Origin: Physcia stellaris
Lineage: Eukaryota > Ascomycota > Lecanoromycetes > Caliciales > Physciaceae
Assembly (NCBI GenBank): GCA_018902385.1
Contig: JABSSW010000002.1
Location: forward strand, 806,001 to 870,000
Length of the DNA stretch: 64,000 nt
Direction: 5' to 3'
The translations under genes and the position numbers were made by a program. Positions 10,110 through 20,781 of the stretch are shown here, one piece after another; positions within the stretch are counted from its first letter, which is position 1; the number at the start of each line of letters is the position of its first letter. The notes under the pieces are model-generated. The model did no database searches. It was not told where the DNA came from and saw only the letters and a list, made by a program, of their open reading frames with translations.

Positions 10110-12341
10110 TCAATGCATCCCCGAGTCATCACTCCACTTACTCTTCACCGTCGTCGGGACCAGCGCTTGTCGTCTACTCGGTGCCCATTGCATCCGCGAA
10201 CGATGCCCCCCGTTCGGAGTCTCGGTGTACTCGTACTCCACGTGTCCTAGGGATTCCGCTTCATCATTGACGACTTCGCTGGTACCTTGAGCCGCGGCGG
10301 CATCCAAAGTGCTGCTGGAGGAACCATCAGGATCCGCTGGTTCGAAGGAGTATCTAACGTATTCCGGTTGTCCACGAGATTCTGCTTCATCATTGGCAAC
10401 CTCGTCGGTACTTTGAGCCACGACGACATCCGAGGGCCCGGTGGGGGCGTCAGCAACATCCGCTGATTCGTGGTAGTGTTTAACGTGTTTCGTTTGCTCA
10501 GGAGATCCTGCCTCAGCATTTGCAGCTACGTCGGTGTCTTGAATCACGACAGCATTCAGAGAGCTGCTGAGAGAACTAGCAGTATCCGCTGATTCGAAGT
10601 AGCGTCTACTGTATTCCGTTTGTTCAGAAGACTCGGCCTCGTCAGCCACAAACTCGTCGATGCCCTGAGTCACGGCCGCATTCAGAGGGCTGCCAGGGGG
10701 ATCAGTAGCATTCGGCGAGCTGAAGTAGTATCCAACGTATTCAGTTTGATTAAGAGACTCCGTCTCATCTTCTTTTCGTCAATGGCGGACTCTCGAAGCT
10801 CAGTGTCCCCAATCGTATGGATTCTGTGATGTGCTTTGACCTCCATACCATCGCTATCCGTGAATCGACGTTTGAAATTGATCAATATACTGCTCCTATC
10901 GTCACCGACATCCCAGCTCTTTGATCTTTTTTCATCGCAGTCTATGTTGCCTTGGCGTGCTTCCTCCCGGGCCTTTGTGCTTATGGGATCCCTTGAAATA
11001 GGTGCCGAATCTGTGATATCACTCAAAGCATCACCATTATTCTTACCAGTTGAATGATGTTCCTCTGGGGTATTTTGGCGTTGTGGAGCGGCGATGTTAT
11101 TAGATATTAGATGTCTTAGGATGTACACTGAGTTCAACGGCGACATTGAAGTCATCAGGGTAGCAAACTGGACTGGCAGTGCGAGAGGGCTCTTGTACTC
11201 ATACATCTGCTGCCAATGCGGTAGATCAAAGTTGCCAATCATTGACCGGAACTGGGTACTGCGGAATTTTGCGAGGGGAATCATGCACTCCCAATCTTTG
11301 TTCGTGTCCCACTGATCAACAATTACCATCGTTGGCTTAAAGCGCCGAAAGTAGCCAGCGGCCAGACAGGATGTGACGAGGATATCAGCTTCAGCAAACA
11401 ACCCTTGAATGATGCGGTTGAATGCGGTTTCCAGAATTTCCCGCGACTGTTCAGAGGAAGTTTCAGAGAAGACATTGAGTGTATCGTAGAGGTGGGGGAT
11501 ATTCCCATATAGAGAATTCTCTGGAGGCTGTGTGATATTGTGGAGTCCGGTGCGGGAAAGTCTCTCAGCTTCTAGACGGTGGGCCAGTTCGTGGAATAGT
11601 ACGTGCTGTTCTTGTGTCAGCCGATTCATATACGACCTCTATTCGATCACGAGGCTGGCTTACCGGACCTAGACGATTGATCAAAGCTTCTTCTGGGGAG
11701 GGATTGAGAACGTTAGTATGTTTGCGAATCAGCGTGAGCTCTGCCAACAAGCCTTCGAGGAACACCTCGTCTTCCCAGATATAGTTTGCCAAATAGACCT
11801 TCTTCAGCCCGGGAACAGTGCAATTACGGAGTTGAAATGGAGCGAACGACCGTCTCAAAAGCTCCATCAGCCGATTTGAAATGGCATCGACGTCTTCACT
11901 CGTAGGACCACAGATGAGTACTTTGTGTCCTGTCATAGCTGCTTGCCATGCCTGTATGACTGCTACTGTCGTCTTCCCAGTCTTTGGCAGACCGCTCAGG
12001 ACGCTGAACCCTCCGGGGGCCCTAAACGCCCTTCCTACAGCATGGATGTGATGGAAGCTTGACTGCATGATCCGCAGCAAACACCACGCAAATTCGTACC
12101 TCGCTTTGTCGGCCTCATGAGATGACACACTGGTACCGATCCGGCCGCGAGTCTCTAAAACTTTTACCGGCATGCTCTTTATCACTTCGTCACCAGGATG
12201 AGGGTAAATCAGACGCTTGAGGAATTCACGCCCTGGCATATCAAGGGCTTCGTGGACCATTGCTATTCCTTCAGTGAGAAATCTGGGCCTCTCACGATCC
12301 GTGAAGCTCTCTTCGACAATATTCGTGCTGTTTCTCGCCAT
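10110..12341 (-). CDS. P-loop NTPase related to SF1 (AAA_11-type) helicases, with repeat tail; frame lost once
   Basis: Exon 1 (12341-11664) and exon 2 (from 11605 down) flank a 58-nt intron and join in phase. Exon 1 carries Walker A GLPKTGKTT and a motif-Ia-like VLICGPTSEDVDAI. Exon 2 carries ADILVTSCLAAG followed by TMVIVDQWDTN, where SF1 helicases have VIVDEA. Motifs III-VI are not evident. The protein runs instead into an acidic, disordered tail made of 126-nt repeats. The tail is read in a different frame from the rest: the main frame stops at 10682 while the repeat frame is open to 10110. The shift sits near the A-rich run at about 10770-10780. The protein is probably not a working helicase; it looks like a fast-evolving accessory ATPase or a decaying gene. 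Confidence 0.6.
10252..10778 (-). repeat. Four-and-a-bit tandem 126-nt repeats in the P-loop gene tail
   Basis: Equivalent points (GAY-TCY-GCY-TCA on plus) occur at 10252, 10378, 10504, 10630 and 10756, exactly 126 nt apart. Each unit encodes 42 residues of the form DEAES..Q.EYVR..FE.AD. The frame is kept through all units although the sequence has diverged, which argues for selection on the repeated peptide. Confidence 0.85.
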
Positions 12342-13246
12342 TGCTTCTGGACGAACTCGAGGTTCGCGGAGGAGGCACTGTGATTGCTGTTGTTTCTGCG
12401 CGGTGCGTGTACTGTTGGGCCTCTTACTTCTCGAAAAATCGTCGAGCTAATACCCAACAAATGCTGGACAAGATTAAGAGAAAAACGACTATTTTACCAA
12501 AGCTAGGCATGAGAGTATTCTAGATATATGTGCTATTGGTGTTTAGTTGAGGAAAGGAAGAGAGAGAGAAGAAAGAGACTCGTATCCTCGACTTAAAGGT
12601 TGCCTTCCACAAGAAGGGAAGGTGTAGAGAATAGCACTTACCTTAATGGAGTGGCTACCATCGGTGAGGAAGCAGCACTCCATCGTCCTCGACAGCATCT
12701 CCAGGCAGCTTCGGACCACTCTCCTGGCCAGACGAAGAAGTCGCCAAAGGTTCCATCCGTGGTTGCACATCTAGGTAACCTCTTGTCCTCAATCTGTCAA
12801 CAATCCTGGCACAGCAGCACTGTCCTCCCCAGCGTATTCCGATGCATATGTACAGCTCGATTGACATAAATCCGGTCATTCCATGAATGCATAGCTATCG
12901 AATTGCGATCCATAGTAGCAGCAGCGAATTGAGTTCGGTACCAGGTCCTGCCAGATCCGCCCATTCTTGTGCACAGATTCAGCATAGGAAGGAATCAATA
13001 ACCAGTCATCCCTAGACATGGCGACCATTCCTCTAGTTCTGGTAATGCTGTAGCTGGAAATTCTCTGAATGGTATGCGACTTGGGGTTGACGTACTCGTA
13101 CAAGCAGTTTTCAAAACGGCACACTAGTGGTAATTTAAAAGTACCTCAATTATCTCTCGTCCACATCCAGCAAAACTCCTTCGCTCCCCCCTACACACAC
13201 AAACTAAACCCACCACCCCCTCACCCAAACTCCCCCAACCGCAAAA
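12342..13246. other. Intergenic with a doubtful degenerate minus-strand coding patch (about 12600-13125)
   Basis: On the minus strand a frame open from about 13140 to 12876 reads like protein (FENCLYEYVNPKSHTIQRIS, SRDDWLLIPSYAESV) and ends in a stop. Readable stretches continue in other frames to about 12600 (DRIYVNRAVHMHRN, TTDGTFGDFFVWPGEW). No splice set restores one frame, so it may be a gene remnant or chance. The last 120 nt is the ISY1 leader, CT-rich and A-poor. Confidence 0.35.
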
Positions 13247-14066
13247 ATGGTAAGTCACCCTTCCCCCTCTCCCTCCCCTCCCAACCCACCACCCAACTAA
13301 CCTCCCCCACCCCAGGCCCGCAACTCCGAAAAAGCGCAAAGCATGCTCTTCCGCTTCCGCGCCTCGCAAGCCGCCTCCCTAGGCATAATCGACGCCGGGC
13401 GCACGCGGCGCCCAAAAGCCATCACCAGCCTGACCTCAATACCAGCATGCGAAAAATGGCGCGGTCAAGTGCTCAAAGAAATCTCCCGAAAAGTGTCCAA
13501 GATCCAAGAAAGCTCGTTATCGGATTATCAAATCCGGGATCTGAATGATGAAATCAATAAACTGATGCGCGAGAAACATATGTGGGAGTCCCAGATCCGC
13601 GGGCTCGGCGGCCCGAATTATATGCGTGGCAGTGGACGCGTGGTTGATGCGGATGGGGAAGAGATTGTAGGTGCTGGAGGGGGGAAGGGATATCGGTATT
13701 TTGGGCGCGCGCGGGAACTGCCGGGCGTGAGGGAGATGTTTGAGCGGAAGAAGCCGAGTAAGGAGGGGGGGGCGTTGGAGGGCAGAGCGGATTTGAGGAT
13801 GAGGGTTGATGCGGCGTATTATGGGTGGGGATTGGATGAGGAGGATGGGTCGTTGGTGGAGTATGAGAGGGGGAAGGAGGAGGAGGCGAGGAGGGCTTTG
13901 GTGGAAGGGGGAGGGAGAGGGGAAGGGGAAGGGGGGTGGGGAGGGCTGGGAGCCGTTGCCGGGGGATGGGGGCGATGGGGTTGGGTGGAGGTTGCCGGGG
14001 TTGGAGGAGGTGCAGGAGGAGTTGGTGGAGAGGAGGAGGAGGAAGTTACTTGATCAGTTGGGGTGA
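13247..14066 (+). CDS. ISY1: ISY1 pre-mRNA splicing factor
   Basis: Component of the NineTeen/Prp19-associated spliceosome, acting in the nucleus around the first splicing step. Exon 1 is only the start codon (13247-13249). A 66-nt intron follows (13250-13315), then exon 2 starts ARNSEKAQSMLFRFRASQ. The hallmark Isy1 blocks follow: GIIDAGRTRRPK, CEKWRGQVLKEISRK, SLSDYQIRDLNDEINKLMRE and LGGPNYMRG. The open frame ends at 14053 in a glycine-rich run, but the conserved C-terminus (WEPLPGDGGDGVGWRLPGLE, then a basic ERRRRKLLDQLG) is read one frame over and ends at 14066. One base too many lies in the G/A tract at about 13905-13950. Expected length about 250 aa. An intron in that tract is unlikely. 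Confidence 0.93.
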
Positions 14067-14192
14067 TGGGCTTTTCTCAGTATCTGATACCTTGGGTGCT
14101 CGGTTTCAGATCATTGTTCGCGAACGGCTAGAGCAGATCTCATGCCTTATAGTAGGCATGCATGCAGGCAGACAGAGATGAGTTCTAGCATT

Positions 14193-15337
14193 TCACCCAG
14201 CGTCACCCCGCCGCCTGCGCCGTTTCTGCACCGACGCTTCCCTCCGAATCACCTTATCCGCCCTCGTAGCCTGACTGACACTCCTCGCCAACACCCCCAA
14301 GCTCTCGACCCTCTCCCTCTCAAACCCCGCCAAACTGACCTCATCGAGCACGAACCTCCCCAACTTCCCCTCCCGCCACCTCTGCACCATCCACAGCGCC
14401 GCAGCCTCCAGCTCCGGCACCCCGCCCTCGCCCTCCCCGCCCTTGCGCAATTTCCCCGTCTTCCACGCCACGTTCGCGAGCCACTCATTCACGTCATTGG
14501 TCGGCGGCGAGTACTCGGCGTACAGCGCCGCGTCCACCAAGTTGAGGCGGTACAGCAGGTAATCGGCCACGATGCCGGGCGGGACGATGGTATCCTTGAC
14601 GCAGCCGCACAGCGCGAGCTTGAGCATCGATTCCGCGTGCGGCACGTACGGGATGAATACCCCGGGGGTGTCGATCATGTACACGCTGCCCCCGCCGGCC
14701 CCTTCGATGATCTTGACGCCGGTACTGAGTTTGCGGGTTACGCCTGGCTGCCGCCCGGTTTGGGCTGCTTTCCCGCGGCCGAGCGATTTCGCGCGCAGGG
14801 CGTTGAGCAGGGAGGATTTGCCTACGTTGGGCATTCCTGTTATCATTAGCACGGAGGATGTGATGGCGTTGCGGCGGGCGGCGTGCGAGCGGACGAGGGT
14901 CAGGAGGAGGCGCATGGATTGCATGTTTTGGTGTGAGCTGAAGAGGACTTTGGAGGGGGAGTGCCATTGGCGGATGGTGTCTTGGGTTTGCATCGTTTGC
15001 TGAGCGGTAGAGGAATGGTTAGCATGCTCGTAAGCTCTAGCGGAAGGATCTCTTTGCTGCGGAGGAGAGAAAATCTTACTTGCGCTTTATATTGCCCATC
15101 AAACCCCAAATCAGCTTTCGTGTACACGATGATTCGTTCCCGCCCCGCGAGGTTTTCGTCAAGAAGTGGGTTTCGAGATGTGATCGGGATGCGGTAGTCT
15201 CGGCATTCGACGATTAGATCGATGCCGTTTAGCATCGCCTTCATCTTGGTTAATCCGGCGCGGTGGTGACCTAGGAAGTAGGATCGTGGGAGGGAGTCGA
15301 GCACTGGGAAGGCCTGGCGGGGGATGAAGGAGGTCAT
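14193..15337 (-). CDS. MTG1: MTG1 mitochondrial ribosome-assembly GTPase
   Basis: Circularly permuted GTPase of the YlqF/MTG1 family, acting on the large mitoribosomal subunit at the inner membrane. Exons complement(14193..14999, 15080..15337) join in phase across an 80-nt intron with branch point GCTAAC, giving 354 aa. The permuted order is visible: G4 TKAD in exon 1 comes before G1 GMPNVGKSSLLNAL and G3 DTPG in exon 2. IPITSRNPLLDE is typical of the family. The tail is basic (KRRRRRG). It lies tail-to-tail with ISY1 with only 126 nt between, so their 3' ends may overlap as transcripts. Confidence 0.94.
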
Positions 15338-15877
15338 GTTTGGTATTGGTGTTGGAGGGCATTTTGATAGTCGAGACTTAGCACGGGTGTTTTTGCGATG
15401 TCATCTGCTTGCTTGAGTAGATACGTTTTGGATTGTCGTCGTATAAGTCGGAATAAGAGATGAGGTAGGTTGTGCTAGGTAGCTCGGAAGCGTTTTTCGG
15501 GATTGTCCGAAGTCGGCTAATGGTCACTCCTTCAAAGGCGAGAAGTACAACAAAATCCTTCCTTTGGATTTCACATTGAAAAAGTAATCACATTACGAAC
15601 TGATGAGCGAATCAGATCGGGTTGCATTTGCGAACCGGTATCAGATTCGAAATGCCCCTGAGTCCTTGAATTCGCAGTCTCGCATTGTAAGTTGGAAGCT
15701 CAAATGGCTGGGAGAGCAGGAAGTCTCCACTCGTGTAGAAACAACCGTATAGATATAATCCAAACAATATCATTGCTTATGGTCCACGCCAAAAGCCGCC
15801 AATAAATGTCCTTCCATATCCCAAGATCGCCAAAATATATGCTTACATCACATATAGTTACAATAGCCAAAACCGCC
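15338..15877. other. MTG1 promoter / F-box 3' flank
   Basis: About 540 nt between two minus-strand genes. No coding or repeat signal seen. Confidence 0.5.
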
Positions 15878-17918
15878 CTAGAAGAATTTCTGCAAACTCT
15901 CGGCCCCGAACCGCCATCGCTCAGTGTGACACCACCACTTCTTCCCCATCGGATTCGCCGCGTTCCATAACCCGGTGCATCCATCCTTTGGCGCCATTTC
16001 CCGCCCGCCACTCATCAAATCGCCCACATCGATCAACGCATCATCGCTCCCAGGCACGTCCGGCTCAAGAGTGTAACTGATCCGACTGCCAATGGTACCC
16101 ATAAAATCCTCAAAATCATAGTATTCGATCACTTCGCCCTCTTCTTCAACCGTGACACGGAAGGAGACCCGTTTCTTGGCGTCGTCGATGCGTTGCTGGG
16201 CTGCTTTGCGGGCTTCGAAGAGGTTGAGGGAAAGTGGGGTGCGGTTTGGGGAGGTTGTGGTTTTGGTGCTTGCGAGGCGGTAGGCTTTGCTGTATTTGTC
16301 GCTTGGGAGGACGATGGTTGCGCGCGGGCGGCAGAGGGATTGGAGAAGGCCGTCATGATCGGAGGGGGCGCGGATGGTGCGGAGGGCTGGGAAGCCGTTT
16401 GCACGGATTGAAGAGGCGAGGTTTGAGTTTGCGGGGCCGGGGCGTAGGATGTCCCAGTGGAGAAAGGAGAGAGAGTGGGAGGCGACGATAGGCTGGAAGA
16501 TTAGTTCGTCCGGTTCGGTTACTGGTGAGGATTCTTGGACGAGAGTAAATCGCTTAAGGGAGCGGAGATACAAGAGAAGGTTCGTGATCGTTAAGAGATA
16601 GGCGATGTCGAGGTGGATTAGGGAGAGAGACTGGAGGGTTTGTGCGGAAGGAGATCGAGCAAAGTCGGATAGCCCGCGGTAGGTGACTCCTTCAAGGTCC
16701 TGTAGGCGTAGAGATTTGAGAGGCGGAAGGTCTTGGAGTATGATGTCGTCGAAGTCGTCAATGTCAAAATTGGAGATACTGAGGTGTTGTAGTGAGGGAA
16801 GTTGGTGGAGGACTGTGGAAAAAACATCGCGTTCGAGGATACCGTTGTTGTGTGAGTGTAAGAAGAGAGTTGTGAGTGAAGTCCATGCCTGATTGTAGCG
16901 CAAGAAGCTGTCGACTTGGTCATAATCCATCAGTCCTGGAGGTAATTGCTTAAGCGACCTTTGTGTAATAGCGCTATTCTCTCCCATTATCCACATATGC
17001 TCCTTTAGCTTTCGCCTAGTCGACAAAGCATGTGTCAATCGATCGAATTCATGATGATATATCGGGTAGAACCCTAGCAGTCTTTCTAGATTCGGGCAGC
17101 TCATCACTATTGAAGCAACTTGATCGACGATATCCTTCCCCTGAAGTTCTGTATCTGGGTATAACCTTGGAGGTTTGAATTCAGTCACATATTGTGCCAA
17201 TACTCTTCTTTCCCGTAATGTCCGTCTGAGCAGCTTCAGTCGGACTCCTGACTTCATTTTGTATTTTTGAGCTGTAACGGCGCATCGTTCCCTACAATGT
17301 GAACCTTTTCGTAGCTGCGAATGACCAGTCATTAGCTTGACGGACTTTCGATACTAGCGGATGGCCTTGCTCACAGTCGTGGTCTTACTGCCTTGTCCCA
17401 TTTGCGACTCACGAGAGCCAGGGAAGCCATGTCCCGTAGGAAGCATGTCTGGCAGCTTAAGGATGAAGCCTCTTCATGGAAAGCTCTTAATTGTACCAAT
17501 ATGCAATCGTATATGGCTGGAGGTAACCGCTGGAAGATAGGTGTAGGCGGTGCCGTGGAGCGAGACCTTTGCTGGGTTGTATAGGAACCCTGCTTAGAGC
17601 CGCCATTTAAGAAAGGAGGAGTTGTCTGGCCGGTGGAATAGACGGACGACAAGGTCGCGATGCTCGCATACGAGGAGGTCGAGGACCTCGAAGATGCTGG
17701 ATTGAAATCGAAAGGATCCCAGGATACAGAGGTTCCGGAGGATGCAAGGGAGAAGCGCTGAGGCCTGTAGCCTCCTAGATCGGGATCATACACCTGCCCA
17801 GCACTGCACGAGGTTCATTAATTATTACTTTCGTTGATTTCAAGATCAGACGAACGTACCGAGAGACTATGGCATCCTCGGGCGAAAGTGAGGCCCTTGT
17901 AAGCCGATATGAATCCAT
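15878..17918 (-). CDS. F-box protein with LRR-like body
   Basis: Three exons: complement(15878..17314, 17375..17803, 17860..17918). The first runs MDSYRLTRASLSPEDAIVSR. After a Ser-rich stretch, PIFQRLPPAIYDCILVQL...ALVSRKWDKAVRPRLY is an F-box-like segment, expected to dock Skp1 in an SCF ubiquitin ligase. A large leucine-rich C-terminal part follows, with irregular LRR-like units (LPSLQHLSISNFDIDDFDD, LPPLKSLRLQDLEG). Exon phases agree, but the block YEKVHIVGNDAPLQL and the following KYKMKSGVRLKLLRRTLRE are in different frames. One base is missing at the T5 run at 17264-17268 (A5 on the coding strand). Expected length about 641 aa. Substrate unknown. Confidence 0.8.
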
Positions 17919-18603
17919 TCTTCCCCTCGATCAATCGGTATATGCGCGTTCAGGAAAGGCGGCAACAGCTTGAGTCGATCTTGGCCCACAGTCCATCTAT
18001 TCAGAGAGCAATCGGCTGCTCACAACATCAACAAAGCTCCCTTGTACAACAGCGGAAAGCAATAGATTATGAGTCGAGATCCATTACTAATAGATATTGC
18101 GATGCGAATGCGGAAGATTGTCTAGCTGGATTGAACCGACGAAGGCGCAAATCAATATCAACCCTGGCGGGCAGCTATCGATTGGATCGCTTGTGCGCCA
18201 CAGGATACAAGCCACGTCGTCACCCCGTTCAGGGCAAGATCGGCAGGGAAGGTGTTGCCGGAGGCGTTCAGGGGCCGCGTATGTGTGCATACTGCATGGC
18301 ATTATTGAATTCAAATGCGGGGGATCAGCTTGATGCCTCAAGATGCAATTGCTCGGTCACTCCGAACTACGATACAAATCAGTGAAGACGACAACGCCCG
18401 AATGGTAACATGCTATTGGAAGAACACCGCATCCCAAAGCCCCTTCCATATCCTAGATGAACCCTTGGTTTGACGGAGAAACCATCTCATCCCAGCACCG
18501 ACTGATAACAGTAGCAGAGTAGGCAGCGATCATTTGCTTACAGAGAAAAGCCACAAATCATTCAGGCAATGATTGACCATGATCACATCTTCAATGACCA
18601 TCA
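17919..18603. other. F-box promoter / deaminase 3' flank
   Basis: About 685 nt. Overlapping short frames on both strands near 17909-18385 show no family resemblance. Nothing else seen. Confidence 0.5.
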
Positions 18604-20074
18604 TCACCTCAGTCCTTTCAGGAGCAAAACCTCCGATTTGGTCACGTAGACAGAGCCAGTTCCAGAAACACCCGTCGAACCCTCACCGCCCGGGGATGTC
18701 GGACCATCCAAGGCATCTACAAGCTCTCGGACCTTTCCGCCCTCCCACTCCCCCTTTGTATTGGTCCAGAACACTCGCTTGATGCCAGCTGAATGCATAT
18801 AGGAGATGCAGCGGTAACATGGCCGCGAGTATGTAGCGGTGACTTGCTGGCTGGATGTCTCTCCTTTCACAGGCTCTGCCTTTGGTTTGCTCGGTGATGG
18901 GAGGCGCAGTTCGTCATGAAGTGACCCTGTCAAAGGCTGCACTGTGACTGCAGTCTGCTCCTTGCCGTCCTCGAGCCGTCTGGCGTTGTGTGCGATTGCG
19001 GGCTTATCGCGTTGACAGCCGCAATCAAAATGATCAGTTTTCCCCACGCGGCCAAGTCTCGCCACGTACAGATCGGCTCCATTCAGCCGTGAATCTTTCA
19101 TACGCTCAGCGACTTGATGGGACTTGCTCAGTATACGATTCTGTGGCACAACAAGTGCACTGGATCTATGTTGTTGTTGTAAATGTTCTATACTCTGATC
19201 TTTCTGGTGACTGCCGTGTTGACGATATTGATTGGTGTTCTGAATGCCGTACAGATACTGATTGCGGTGTTTCTCGTTGTCGTCGCTCGTAAGCTGCCGC
19301 GGTACTTCGGAGTTGGCCTTTTGAAACTTCAAATAGTTGATCTGGGCGTGGTGGTGGACATAATTCGAACCTGTGTTCTGAAGTTTCGACTCCTCCTTCT
19401 CCTCCTCCTTCCCCTCCTCCTCCCCGTTGTAGTAGTCCTTCCGATAGTCCTGCGACCGATTGGACTGCGGAGGTTTCAAAACGAGACTGTTGAACGTGAG
19501 ACTTGCCACGGCGCTCCGAGGTAGTCTCTCGTTCTTCCTCGTCTGGGCAGACAGCATCGGCGTATGCTTTGAGCTGCTGTAAGCGACTCTGTCGTTTAGA
19601 ACGACTCGGTAATTTAAAGCACGGTTTTTGCAGCCACTGCGTCGAGCGAGCCGTGCCTTGACAGGCGATAGCAGACGAGAGTGAGAGGGCAGAATTTATG
19701 GCCATCATCTCGGAGTGCATCGACAGCGGCGTGTTAGCCAGAGAGCCGCCGCCTGTACCGACAGGATGGTTTTCGCTGTCAAATGCCACATAGTTCTTCG
19801 AAAGCTTCTTGCCAGTCATAGTTTCATGGCCATTAATAACCGGCGCACGATTATTCTTCGGCTTTTGACCGTTAGTGGCAATAGCCTTAGGAGCCACTGT
19901 AGATCTCAGCTGTCCGGTGCTCTGAGCGCCACCATTGTAGCCAGAACGATAGTCATTGTAGCCCCTGCCTATGATCTTACCGCCACGAACCACAATACAG
20001 CCATGGCGATAATGAAGTGGGGAGAGGGAGGCCTGCTCAAGGCAAAGAGATAGATAGGTATCATTGCGAGACAT
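18604..20074 (-). CDS. Cytidine/dCMP deaminase-fold protein with a long insertion between zinc motifs
   Basis: The start MSRNDTYLSLCLEQASLSPL at 20074 is preferred to an upstream ATG at 20161. The N-terminal half shows the deaminase core (HGCIVVRGGKIIGRGYND) and the zinc/catalytic motif H120-S-E122 in LSMHSEMMAINSAL. The second zinc motif, PCYRC in a context of CISYMHSAGIKRVFWTN, lies near 18819-18805, about 300 residues later instead of the usual few dozen. The intervening region is Gln/Arg/Glu-rich and probably disordered. The two halves are in different frames, overlapping between 19557 and 19166, with one base in excess; the shift probably lies in the GA/GGGG-rich stretch near 19400-19560. 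Similar fungal proteins are known to me only as deaminase-domain proteins, not Tad2/Tad3. Substrate unknown. Confidence 0.75.
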
Positions 20075-20781
20075 ATTGAGATTGATAAAGACCTTGTTGT
20101 CTATTGAACGCTTGAAGATTGGTATACTTGAGTACTTTATTTTGAAGGCTGACGTTTGCAAGAGTCCGAATTCTCGAAGATTATTTTCGATGGATACGAT
20201 TCAAGTGCAGCTAAACTTTCAGGCAAGTCAATTTACGTTCGAATATCTGCTTTATGTATGCGCGAGTCGGCGAAGTTCTGAGTCGTGAACACGTCTGTCA
20301 ACAATGGCTGGCAATGATACAGCGCTAATGGTATTTTTACCTTGGCATTGGATTCCCCTTTTTCAGACCAGGCCCAGTTGCCTTCCATTGTTGAGAGATT
20401 TACTATGGATACTCAAAGCGATAGGACCTTTTGATAGTGTATGAATCCAATATGTGCATGATGGATTGATTATGTAGACGTCAGCAAAGCTACTCAATCC
20501 TCAATAAGGGTTCCCTCCTACTCATGGCTCAATCCATAGCCCAAGTCCAGCGCCAGAATGCTAAGGTAAAACCTCCCTCCAGCAAGCCATGCATGCGTAG
20601 TCATACTATGTGAAATGACCGAAAAAGCCACCATAGGACTTTTGTCTCAACCTCCCCCTTTAATTACTCCCCCTCCGTCGCTGCTCGCACCATTCCTCCA
20701 TCGCCGTAGTAAACTCATACCGTATGCAGGCAAACATCCATCCACTGGAGACCGACATCTGTCAAGGCTCGAACAAAATAC
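20075..20781. other. Deaminase promoter / SCH9 3' flank
   Basis: About 700 nt, moderately AT-rich. Nothing specific seen. Confidence 0.5.
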
